Assembly: GCF_018913965.1 (NCBI RefSeq)
Contig: NZ_JAHMHG010000002.1
Span: forward strand, 1-64,000
Direction of reading: 5' to 3'
Source: Mycoplasma sp. CSL7491-lung
Lineage (GTDB): Bacteria; Bacillota_I; Bacilli_A; Mycoplasmatales; Metamycoplasmataceae
DNA length: 64,000 nt
Part shown: positions 25,301 through 37,600 of the stretch, piece by piece
Layout: every line of letters begins with the position of its first letter
Numbering within the stretch: the stretch's first letter is position 1
The notes under the pieces: generated by a model
Databases searched by the model: none
Told to the model about the DNA's origin: nothing
Seen by the model: the letters and a program-made list of their open reading frames with translations, nothing else
Made by a program: the position numbers and the translations under genes

Positions 25301-28300
25301 CTAATGTTGTTGCAACTTCTATATTATTATTGTATTCTTTTTGATTTCAAAGCTCTTTTACTAATTCTTTTAATTCTTCTTTTTTAGCTTCTAATATTGC
25401 TTTATTTTTTACGTTATTTAAATCTCCAACATTTTGGGCGGTGTTTTTCTCGTTTTCCAATTCCGCTTTTTTGTTAGCATCATGAACTAAAGCTATAGAA
25501 TCTTCAGTAGATTTTTTATTTTTCTCAAATTCTTCAGAAGCTTTTTGTTGTATTAATAAAATTTCCTGTTCAGTATCTATGTTAATTGAGTTAATTTCTT
25601 GCTTTAAATTATCATATAAGTTAGAACCTTTTGTTTTTTCAACCACTTGTCTTGCAACTTCTTTGATAGAATTGATTTTTGAGTTTAATTTTTTAAGAAC
25701 TTCATTTGCTTCACTCTTTGTTGAAGCTGCATCAATTAACTCAAGTAATTTTGCTTTTGAATTGTCGGAACTATCGTTTTGATTATCGTTTAAAGAATTA
25801 TTAATTTTATTTTTAATATCATTTCTTAAATCTTCTAATTCGCGTTTTTCGTTATTTCTAAATGAAGTAGCATCATCATAAATTGATTTTAGTTCGCTTA
25901 ATTCATTTCTTCATTTTGTAATTGTTGGCTCAACATTATCATTTGAAGTGGCATCAACTAATCTTTGTTTTAACTCATTTTTCTTATTAGTATCTTCAAT
26001 TGTGTTTAATAATTCATCAATTGCAACTTTTGTTTTTTTGTTAGCATCTTTTAAAACAGCATCTAAATCATTTATTTTTGTTTTAGAAACTAAATTTGTT
26101 TTTATTTCTTCTCTAATATTTTCTATTGGTAAATTAGCATCAACATATTTTTTATATAAGTCTTTAACATCATTTACGTATGTTATCATTTCGCTAGATA
26201 TATCTCTAAGTCTTTTTTCTGTTGTTGCAGATTCTAATAGTTCATTAAATTCATTGTATTTTTCAGTGTGAGATGGAGATTCTTTATCACGACCTCTTGG
26301 TTGAATGTTTTGTTTAGATTCTTCTTTTATTTCATTTTTAATTTTTTCTAATTCAGCAATTGCATCTTGCTCTACTTTTTTAACCTTTTCAGAATCGGTT
26401 TGATCGTTTGTATATGTTTTTAAAAGACCTTCTAATCTAATACGCTCATTATTAGTAGGTAACAATTTTTCAAGTGCTTTAGTTGCTTTTTCTTTTGAAA
26501 TCGCAAAATCACCTTCTTGTTTGGCTCTCGCATTATCAACTTTATCTTTTAAACTAGTTAACTTAAGTTTATTTGTTTTATCGTTCGAAATACTATTTAA
26601 TTCTTCTTGTAATGATTTTTTTTCTTCGCCATTAGATAATTTATTAATGTCTCTCTGAATTTCTTCTCTTAATTTTTGATTATTAATTTTATCTTTAATA
26701 TCATCTAAATTCTTAAAGTTAATTGCATTTTCAATAGCATTATTAAAATTATTTTTAGCTGTTTCATCTGTTAATTCTTCTAAAGTTTCTTTAGTGTTAT
26801 CTTGTTTATTAGAAAATATTTTCTTGGTTACATCGAGAATACTTTGAATTTCTGTTTCTGATGTTGCGTTTTTAAGTTCTTCTTCTTTAATTTCTTTTTC
26901 ATTGCTTCCGACTAATTTTTCGATAAAAGTAGCAACTTCAGATTTTTTAGATTTAATAAATTCATTAATTTGTCTCTTTATTTCAGAAACTTCTTCTTTT
27001 GTTCGAGAAGAATCTAAAGCTTTTTTAAATTCATTGTGTTTTTCTGTTGTAACATTTATTTTATCATTTAATGCATTTACAAATTCAAGTTCTTTCAGTA
27101 ATTCACTGTTGTATATTTGTTTGTCATTAATTTCTTTTTCTAAACCTGTTTTAGGGTTTGTAAGTTGATCAATGTTTGTTGAATTATTAATTCTATTTTC
27201 AAAATCAAGTTTTTGATCTTCAAAAACAATTTTTGTCGGTAAAGAATTTATTAATTCTTCTTTTTTATGTTGTAAATCTGCTTGTCTTTGTAATTCATTT
27301 AAATCTTCAATATTTTTGGCTTCCAAAAGTTTTTTATTAAGTTCTAACTTAGTATCTTCGTTTGTAATACTTTGAATATTTGCACTAACAATATCTTTTC
27401 TAGAATCAAAAATATTATTCATTTCATCTATGTATTGATCTAATATTGCTTCACTTACTTCTGCTTTATCTAAAGAAGTTAGAATATCTTCATATTTTTT
27501 ATGATTATTTGTATCACCTTCTAATTTTTTAAGAGATTCTAAATAGTTTGTTCATTTCTTGTTTATTATATTTTGAACGCTATTTCTTTGATTTAGTGAA
27601 ATATTTTCGTTTGTTCAATTTTCTATTGGTAAAATACTTGATTTATCAACAAGTCTATTAACTTGATTTTCAGTTTCTCGATTAAAATGGAATAATTTAT
27701 CATCAATTAAAGAACTTAGTTCGTTTAGTTTAATTTCGTTTTCTACAGTATTAATGTTGCCTTGAATTTCATCATGGATATCAGTTGATACATTAATTTT
27801 TTGATCCAGTTTTTCTAAAATGGCTTGTTTTTTAGAATTAAACAGTTGAATAGCTTCAGCTTTAATTTGATCGATAGTTTTTTGAGTTTTGGCTTGTTTA
27901 ATGCTTGTGAGCATGTCACTATTTGAAATAAGTTTCTTAGCCTCAATTCTCGCTTCTTCTTTTAATAGTTCAATTCTTTCGTTAAGTTTTCTAAGTGCAA
28001 CATCCACTTCATCTAAACTCTTTGAGCTTTCTGCTTGTAATAAAATATCGTTTCTTTCTGGACTTTCTAGTAATGTGTTTAATATTTCGTTTTCTGCTTC
28101 GTTTATTTTATTTTTAAGTTCATTTTGTTCAACCGCAATTGTTTTTTCAATGTTTTCAATAAGTCTTCTTGACTCTTCTAAACCTAAATCATCTTTTGAA
28201 GTTTGTTTATTAAATAAGTTAATATTTTCGTCTTTATATAATTCTTTAATTTTTTCATTAACAATATCTTTATTAGCTTGAATTTCGTCTTTTTCTTTTT

Positions 28301-31300
28301 GAATTTGACCATCTATTTGTTCATTTATATTAGATAATTCTTCTCTAGAATTAGCTTGATCAATTAAATTAGATAACTTTTGTTTTTCGGACCCTTCTTG
28401 TACTTGTTCCATTTTTTTTCTTAAGTTATTTTTAATTGTCTCAATATTATTTGCGTTTTTTACTTCTTCTAATAAATCATTTAAATCTGAAATATTTGAC
28501 GCGTTTTTTAATCTATCTTTAAATTCCTCTTTAGTTGAATGATTATCATCTAATATTGAAAGTTCATCGATAACTTCTGTTTTCTTATTAGAAAAACTTT
28601 CGTTTGCTTTTTTGATTATATCTTTAAGAAGTACTTCGTTTTTGGCACCACCTAAGTCAGCATTTAGCTCATTATGAATTTTATCATCACCTACAGTTGT
28701 GGCAATAGCAGTAATAGCTTTTTCTTTTAGTTCATTTAAATAATTATCTACTTTTTCTACTATTTTAGCCACAGATAATTTTGTTTTTGCCTTTTCAACA
28801 GCATCAAATAATTCAGCCTTTAACGCATTACTATCTGCTATGTCTACTATTTTTTCTAATGCATCGTCTTTAGCTTCTTTTAATTCTTGAGCCTCTCTCT
28901 TTAAATCTTGATCAATTCTTGAGTCAATGTCTTTTAACTGGTCAATAGATGTCGCATTATTCGATTCATTTAAATAATCTTTTTTATCTTCCAATTTTGA
29001 AACTTTTTCTTTTATGATTCTTTTTGTCTTTTCAAACTCTAATTGTTGATCTACTTTTTCTTGTAATTTTTCGGCTTGTTCAATAGTTAAAACATCAATT
29101 AACTCATCGTTAAATTGATTCGCTTTGTCTTTATCGTTTATATTTTCAATATCTGCTTTTATTTGCTCTTTTTTAAGCCTTAAAGCTTCTGCAGCATCTT
29201 TTTCAGCCTTAATTAATTCATTTATTTCGTCACGAATTTCTCTAAGTTTTGTTTCTACTTGATCTTGATCTATATTATTTTTTCCTTGTTGATCCACCAT
29301 TGCATCATCAAGTTTCTTCTTAAATTCTTCTTTTTTAGATTGATCTCCAACATTTTCATCAACAAAGTATTTTAATTGATCATGAGTAAGTTTATTAGAT
29401 TCTTCTGCATTGTGATAAGCATTAGCTTCTGATGTTAAAATAACCAACTCATCTGATGTTGTAGCATCATTCAATCTTTTAGTGAAATCAGATTTTTTAT
29501 CATTATGAATAACGCTTTCGATTGCTTTTTTTGCTTTCGCTTTATCTAATTGAAATTGATACAACCTATCAATTTCCGCTTTAGCTTTTAAAGTGTCGTC
29601 TAAAGTTTTTGCATTTTTTAGTTTTTCCTTTAAATCGGCACCTTTTTGTTTATCATCTAATAAATCTGCTATTTCAGAACCTTTTTGTTTTGAATTAACA
29701 TAATTTTTCAACGCATTAGCTTTTTCAATAATTTCAGAATATTCTCCTGCATTTCCGGTGTTTGATAAATTTTCTAATTCTTTTTCTAATGAAGATTTAG
29801 AAACTGTTTGTTCGCCAATTATTACAGATGTACCATTATCTAATGAATTTACAATTTCATTTGCTTCATCTATTAGATCGTTCATATAATCATTAACATC
29901 TGAAGCTACTTCTTGAATATCACCTTGTGTCTTTGCGTCTGATAATATCAACTCAAAGTCATTTTTCAAACGAGGAAGACCCTTTAGTCTTTGTATAACT
30001 TTTCTGGTTTTTTTGGTTTCTTCACTCAAAATTTTTGTTGCTTCATTGGAAATTCTATCTATAACTTCTAAATCATTAGTTAATGATAACTCCCTTAAAA
30101 GTTCGTCTTTTTTAGGATTATTTAATAATTTAATAATTTTTTCGACTTCTTTTTTTCTTTTGTCAATTGCTATTAATTCATCAATCTCTCTCTCGATTTT
30201 AGATAGTTCATCTAAATTGCTTGAAACCTTAATGTCATCTAAATATTTTTGTTTTATCTCTTCAGGTAAATTAGATTCATTAATTTTATTATTTAACTCT
30301 TTCTTTTTAAAGTTAATTAAACCTTGTAAACCTGAATTAGATTTTAAGTAATTTTCAACTTCTTTTTCAAGTTCTAACAATTCAGGCATTGTTTTTATTT
30401 TGTCAATTTCATCTAACTTTTCTAAAAAATCGTTTTTAGTGCCTTCATCTTCAACTACATTAATTAAATTTTTAACTTGATCTTTTTTACGGTCGAATTC
30501 GGATAAATTTTCACTTTTTAAAATTTTATCAATTTTATCTTCTATTATTGGTAATTCTTCTGTTTCTGCATTATTAAGATCTACATAAACTTCAGATTGT
30601 TTAAAAAGATTTTTAATTTTTTGTGCTTTTTCAACAATTGGTTCATATTTTTCTAATTCTGATTTTAAATTTCTTAATGAATTTAAATTATTTTGCGAAT
30701 TATCTAATTTTTTATTAAATTTATCTCTTAATATTTTTGGAAAAGTGGAAATGATTTTTGAAATTTCAACTTTATTTTCATTTATTTCTCTTTGTTGCTC
30801 TTCTAAAACTTTTTTAAGATTATCGAGTTGTAACTTTGAATTTTGAGATCTTGTATCTTTTAATAAGTTATCAATTAACGTTTCTTTTTCTTTCGGATCT
30901 TGAACATTATTTATTAAACTATCAAATTCATTAATATAATTCAAACTATCATTATAATCCATCATATCAAACTCATCTTTAAATTCTTTACGATGAATAT
31001 TCAATGTTTTTAAATTTTTTTCTTTTGAATTAATAGATTTTTTTAAACTAGTTAGTATTAGTTCAACAACTTTATCAAGTTGTTTAAATTGATTAATACT
31101 TTTGTAGTTAGGATCTATTGAATTAAATTTTTTCTCAATATTTTTCTTTGGTAAATTTAATTTTGTTAATATATTTTTAACTTGTTGATATCTAAGGTTG
31201 TAATCTTCCTTAGTGTTTGATCATGTTCACATGATTACAACACCAGCCGAAATCGAAGTGATAGCAGCAATAGTTGCACTCGCAAAAATAGTATTTCTTT

Positions 31301-31316
31301 TTTGTTTATTAAACAT
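19311..31316 (-). CDS. Giant helical repeat surface protein (Lmp-like), paralog 1
   Basis: Predicted 4001 aa in one uninterrupted frame. I read the gaps between the TGA-free segments and found only TGA (Trp), no TAA or TAG. The start is fixed by AAGGAGG 5 nt before ATG. Residues about 10-32 form one uncleaved signal anchor (no lipobox Cys). Residues about 35-3470 are lysine/glutamate-rich helix with recurring units of about 50-75 residues. Many contain an (A)T-x-x-E-(V/L)-x-x-I turn, for example ANTIEEVNAI and ATTLEAVNKI, like the three-helix GA module. The final 530 residues are beta-rich, DUF1410-like, followed by a W/Y-rich domain absent from paralog 2. Probably displayed on the surface for adhesion or host protein binding (inferred). 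Confidence 0.85.
26260..26310 (-). other. Conserved Pro/Gly break (QPRGRD motif) in paralog 1
   Basis: The segment NIQPRGRDKESPSHTEKYN interrupts otherwise pure helical repeats; its first Pro is residue 1673. The same motif occurs at residue 1673 of paralog 2. Pro, Gly and two Arg residues make it a likely flexible hinge or protease-sensitive site. The role is inferred. Confidence 0.7.
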
Positions 31317-31624
31317 TTTTCCTCCTTAGTTTTTATTATTTTGATTAACAAAATATATTTTTTCTAAAACTTATTTATATAATTAAAAAACGTTAAAATA
31401 AATTCAAGTTTGAAAAGGTATTAATAGATATAATACAATTTGTTATTCAAATATACTTTAAGTTATGTAATTATACATAAAAAATGAATTTTTATGCTGA
31501 AAAAACTGATTGCTTTGTTTAGAATGTAAATATAGCATTATATATTAAAATTCTAAAAAGCATTAAATATATAGATTTAGTAATAAAAATTCAAGCATGA
31601 ATATCACTTGAATTTTTATTTTTT
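31317..31624 (-). promoter_or_regulatory. 308-bp spacer: leader of giant paralog 1 and end of paralog 2
   Basis: There is no gene here. On the minus strand the right end holds the paralog 2 terminator and the left end holds a strong AAGGAGG before the paralog 1 ATG. TATAAT occurs at about 31469-31474 (ATGTATAATTAC), and weaker A/T -10 candidates lie nearer the gene. I cannot decide which promoter is used. No long homopolymer tract is present, unlike upstream of paralog 2. Confidence 0.5.
31585..31617 (-). terminator. Terminator of giant paralog 2
   Basis: AAAAATTCAAG (31585-31595) and CTTGAATTTTT (31607-31617) form a perfect 11-bp stem. It starts 8 nt after the stop codon and is followed on the minus strand by TTATTA. 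It means the two giant genes are transcribed separately. Confidence 0.75.
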
Positions 31625-34600
31625 TTAATACTTAACCACTTGAATTGAATTGACATCAGCAGATGCAGTATCAACTTGTTTAGGGTTGTCTTCAATTAGC
31701 TGAGAAATTGTCTTATGTTTATCGCTATTTGAAATAAATATTTTTTGAAAAATGTTATATTGTTGACTCTTTTGCGCAAATTGAACACCTGAAAATCTGA
31801 ATTTTAAAATACTACTATTTAATTTGATAGGATCTGAAAGTGCAAAAGAACCATCATCTCCTTGTAATACTATATAAACAAATTTATTTTCAGGAAATTC
31901 TAAATGTTCATTAAATTCTATAACACCAGTTTTCTCCGTATCACGCCCTACAAAAAATTGTGAGTTTTTTCTTCCGTCTCTCATACCTTGGAATTTTCTC
32001 AATTCAAAATAATTTTTTAATTCATCTATTAAATTATCTAATTGTTCGATTGTAGTAGCATCGTTTAGTTTTTTGATAAATTCTACTTTTTTATCTCTAG
32101 AATTTATCGTTGTTCCATCAAAGATAGTTTTAGCGATATTTCACTTTGTGTTATATTGTTTAATATCTTCCAGTAAGGTATTTAATTTTTCTAAGCTATC
32201 AGATTGACTTAATTGAGTTTTAAAAGTCTCTTTTTTAGAATTATTTTGAACTTTATTTATTTCAATGTAAATTTCATTTATTTTGTCATCATATTTACTA
32301 ATCTCAGTTGATAATGAGTTTAGTGCACCTAGATTTTTCGCTGCATTAAATTGAGTATTAAAATTAGACTTAATTGTTGAATGCACTTTTGAGCTATTTA
32401 TTTTGTTTGTAATTTCTGCTCGTTTATCGCTATATAATCTGTTTATTTCAACAACATATTGATCTAAAACTTCTTCGGATGGTCCATTTGGATTGATATT
32501 TTCGTTAGTAAATACATTACCAATCTTACCACTATAATCATTTAAATGTGATCGATCACCTTCTAACAAAGGTAATGATTTACGAGCATCAAGTATTTTA
32601 GAATTCCAGATATCTAACCCAACCTTTAAACTATTGTTAATAGTTGTTTCGTTTATATTCTCAGAAATTTCTTTTGGAGCATTAAATGTATAACTTTCTG
32701 GTAATCCTTTGTCTGATTTAGTAGTTGTTTTTAATTTTCCTAGTATAACATTCGCTTTATCAGCGACAGTTTTTAATATATTAAGTGACGACTCGATAAC
32801 TTCATCATAATCTCTTTCGCTATTAGTGTCAGAAACTTTATTTGATAATCGACTTTTTTCATTTATCTTATTCAGGATTCTTTCTGCTGTAGTTCTTTTT
32901 TCATTTAAATGTGCTTCAGCAAGACTAATAACTTGATTCATTTGATCTATTGTAGAATTATCATCATTCATAGTATTATCTCATTCTCTTTTTTGTTTAT
33001 CGTCGTTTAATCTATTTTTTAAAGGAATCCAATTAATTCTAATTTTTTCATTTCTAATTTTCTTTCTGACTTCTTCAAGTTTTTCAACTGTTGTTGCTTC
33101 ATTTAATTCTGCTTCTAAATTAGATTTATTTGGATTTTTTTGATCTAGACCATTTAAATCCGCTTGTATTTCTGCTAACTTAGCTTTAAATCTTTCGACT
33201 TTTGCTTTTAACGCTTTCGCATTATTTAGATTGTTTATACTATTTCATTCTTTTTCTAATTCTATTCTATTAGTTTGTTGTCCGACATTATCGATTAATT
33301 CTTTAGTTGAGTTTAATGATTTTGATAATTCTGTTACATCAGTTAAAATATTGTTTAATACTATTTCGTCGTTATTTGTTAAATTATTAACTCTATTTAA
33401 AAATACTTTATTTTGCCCATCTTGAGTTAATTTAGTATTAATATCATTAATTGCTTGATCTTGTTTTAATCTAAAATCAATTTTTGAAATAATATTGTTT
33501 AATGTTGAATATAAACTATTATTACCAAGTATTTCTTTATTAGTGTTCATAAAGGCTTCGTTAACTAATTGATTAAATTTAGTTTTATCTTCTTGTCTAG
33601 CTAATTGATTTTGTTTATTTCTTAAATTTTGTAATGTTGTTTTAATTTTATCTAAATTACTACTAATTGTATTAATTTTAGCTATATTATTTGCTTTTGA
33701 ACTATTTATTTGAGAAGCAAAGAATGTTTTAGCTTGTGCTTCATTGGCAAATGAATTATTATTTTTAGTTGTTAATTCATTTGATTTTGTAACAGTATTA
33801 ATAGCAGTTTGCTTCAATGTGAGTAAGTTATTACCATTGTTTATTCATTTATTTTTTTCTGAATTTAATTCAGACCTTGCATTTTCAGGCATTTTATTTA
33901 TTTCATTTTGAACTTCTACTCTTATATTTTGCATTCTAGTAATAGCATTTTGTTTAATTGTATCTAATTGTGCTTGAGTTGTAGCATTTTCAATCTCAAT
34001 ATTCTTTGCAGATTGTTCTGAATTTGGTAATTTATTAACCTCAGCTTGTGCCGCTTCTCTTGCTAATCTTATATTATTTTTTTGTTCTTCTAGTTTTTGG
34101 TTTACATCTCTTTCAAGAGCAACTAAATTTTCGTTTTCATTTTCGACTCTCTGGTTATAATCTCTTCTTAAATCATCATTATGTAATTGGTTTATTTTTT
34201 CTTTAATTGATTTAATTTTAGCTTCACGATCTGCTTTTTGTTCTAACTTAATTATTTTAGTTAAATTATCTGTATTTCGAGAATCTAATTCAGTTAATAA
34301 TTCGTTTCTTTTTCCGTCATCTAGAGTGAGTGAATTTATATATTGTCTTGCTGAAGACTTTCTCTCTATTAATTTTCGTGAAACCTTACTAATAATTATG
34401 TTATCTTGCTCTTCGGTTCAATCAGATATCTCATTTAATTCATTTTTTATTTGATTATATGATTGGTTCTCTGAATTCATTTTTTCTTGAGAAACAATAG
34501 TATTATCAGTTAAATGAATTTTTTCAATTTCGTCTTTTGTTGCTTTTGATAATCTAGCTTTTTCGGTTTCTAATTTTTTAATAGATTTTTCCATTTCAGG

Positions 34601-37600
34601 AATTGAATTATTTGAATTTCCTTCTACTTCTTGTCTTACTGCATTATTAGATAAGAATTTTGATTTTAGCTTTGTTAGTTCTTTTAACTTATCATTTACT
34701 TTTGTTTCAATTTGTTTTCTAATTTTATTCACTTCTTCAATATTTGGAGCTTCGTTAATTTTGGTTTTAAATGAATTTGCATCATCTTGTGCAAGTTTTG
34801 TTTCAGCAAAAGTTATAGCTTTTGTTTTAGCATTATTAAGAGCGTCTTCTTTATGAATCTCTCCCATGGCTTGATTATAAATTTCGTTTATTTTATCAAC
34901 ACTATTTTGTTTAGCTAAAGCATTTGATAATCCCTCTTTTTTAGTAGCATTATCAATTTGATTTATTTTTACTTTTGTATATTCTTTTGCTTTTGCAATA
35001 ATTTGATTATCATGATAATTTTTTAAATCTTTTATAGTATTTAAGTTATCTACTGATAAGTCTTCATTTCCTTCTATAAGTTTATCAATTTCACCCTTAA
35101 TTTCTGACTTTTTAGTATTAAATACATCATCACTTGTTGCAATTAAAGTATTTAATTCATCTTCTGTTTGAGCGGATTTTAAATCAGTTTTTGCTTTGAT
35201 TCAACTATTATCTCCTTCTAATTTAGCAACAGAATTTTTTGCCTCTGTCTTTTTAGCGTTCAACATAGTAATTGCTTCATCTTTTTTAGAATTTATATCA
35301 GCAACACTTGTTGAAGATTCGATAAAAGCTAATAATTCACCTTTTTTATCATTATTTGAAGATAATTTATTAATTTCAGTTTTAGCAGCTTCTCTAGCGA
35401 TAGTTACAGAAACCAAGTTTTCTAATTCTTTTAATTTTTCGCTTGTATTAGCTTGCTCTATTTGATTTCTTAAAGATTCTTTATCTTGATCATTTGCAAC
35501 TTGTTCTAATTTAGTTTTCGCTCATGTTCTAAGTTTTTCGATTTTTTCATTAACTTTGCTAACTACTTCTTCATACGCTTCTTGAGTATTAGTTGATTTA
35601 GCAGTTTCTAACTTATCTTGAAATTCAGAATAATTATTTTGACCTTCGATATTTGTGCTCAATCTTTGAACATCTTCTTGTGCATTATTTTTAAATTCTT
35701 CTAACTCTGTGATCGCTTTATTTTTGACATTAGCAATTTCTGTTTCACTAATAGCGTTTGATAATTTAGTATTTAATCCGTTTCTTGGTTCTTTATTTTC
35801 AGTTAATTTAGCAATTTCTGCATTTGCCGAAGCTAATTGAGTGTCCATATGATTTTTTAATTTTTTTAATTCGACATCAACTTGATCTTTTGTTTGAGCA
35901 TTATTTACTTCTGAAAGTAATGTATTTTTTAACTCAGTGCTTGAATTTAATTTTTCATTAATTTGTTTTCTTGCTTCTTCTTTAGATGTTTCTAGCTCAA
36001 TATATTCTTTTCTAGATTGTTGTTTAGCTCTTTCTAAAATTGCATTTAAAGCAGAAATTTTTTGTTCTTTCTCTTCGTCACTATTAGGTCTTGTAGCTAA
36101 AATATTATTTAAATCTGTTTCCATTGTACCTTTATCAAGTACTTTTTTAATTTCATCAGAAACATATTTACCAAGTTTGTTAACTTCTGAAGTATTTTCT
36201 AATTTATGAAGTTCTCTATAATTTGTTGCATTATTAGCTTCTGTTAATAATAATTCTTTATCTTTGTATTCAGAAATAGTAACACTATTATTTTCAAAAT
36301 GAGCTGGTTCATTAATTTTATTTTGAGTTTGTTTTTTTAATCTATCAAACTCATCGTTTAAATCTGTTTTTAATTGTTTTAAAGTAGTTTCATTTGCATC
36401 CGGTGTATTTCTATTTTTGAATAAATTGTAATTTTCAGAATCTTCAATTTTTTTCAGCAATTCTGTAATTTCACCTTGTAAATCACTAATAATTTTTTTA
36501 GCTTGGTCTTCTACCGTTTTAACATCTTCTAAAGTTTTTGCAGCATTAATAGCATTTTCTTTTTCTGTTTTATCTTCTAATTTATCAACAAATTCTAATG
36601 CTTTTTCTTTAGCTTGTCTTAATTTTTCGTCTTGAACTCTTTTATCGTTATTAATTTGAGATTCGATTTCATTTAATCTATCTAATGTTGTAGCAGAATT
36701 TATCTCATTGTTATAGTTTTTCTTACCTCATAAACCTTCAGCTATTTTTTTAAGATCTTCTTTTTTAGCTTTTATTAATGCATCATTTTTTATTTCATTT
36801 AATTTAGCAATATTTTCAGCAGAATCTTTTTGAGAAATTAAGTCATTTTTATTTGTTTGATCATCAACTAAATTAATAGCATCTTCTGTTACTTTTTTAA
36901 CTTTCGCAAATTCAGCAATAGCTTGTTTTTGAATGCTAAGAATTTCCTCTTCTGTATCAATATCATTAGAATCGATTTTTTCTTTTAATGAATTATATAA
37001 ATTAGATCCATCAATTTTTTCGACAGCAGTTGCAGCAATTTGTTTCATTCCGCTAATTTTTGCATTTAATTTAGAAAGAACTTCGTTCGCTTTAGCTTTT
37101 GTTGTAGCTGAATCAATTAATTCAAGCAATTTGGCTTTAGAATCCTCTTGAGTATCATTAGGGTTATCGTTAAGCGAAGTCTCAATTTTATTTTTAACTT
37201 CTTGTTTTAAAGCACTTAATTCACGGTTTTCATTGTTTTTAAATGCACTAGCTTGATCATATATATCTTTCAACACCTCTAATTCATTTCTTCATTTTGT
37301 TGGTGTTTCAGAAGAAACGTCTTTATTGGTAGCATTGTGAATTTTTTCTAAAAACTCTTGTTTTTTATCGTTATCTTCAATTGTATTAACTAAATTTGTA
37401 ATAAAATCTTTGGATTTTTTATTAGCATCTTTTAAAGCTTGATCTAATGTATTTATAGTTTTTGCGGAATCTAACTTAGTTAAAATTTCGTTATTAGTAT
37501 CATCGAAAGAAAGATTTGATGTTACATATTCTTTATATAAATTTCTAACTTGATTTATATAAGTATCCATTTTTTTAACGATATCATTTATTTCTTTTTC

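Noticed and set aside
25948-26271. 107-aa and similar + strand ORFs across the giant genes (for example 27889-28281 and 30013-30351)
   Set aside because: They are mirror images of Lys/Glu-rich codons on the minus strand and give Ser/Phe/Leu-rich peptides. None has a start signal.
27615-31004. Frame breaks in the giant genes as pseudogene marks
   Set aside because: Every break is a TGA, read as Trp in this code. I read the intervening gaps in both genes and found no TAA or TAG in frame.
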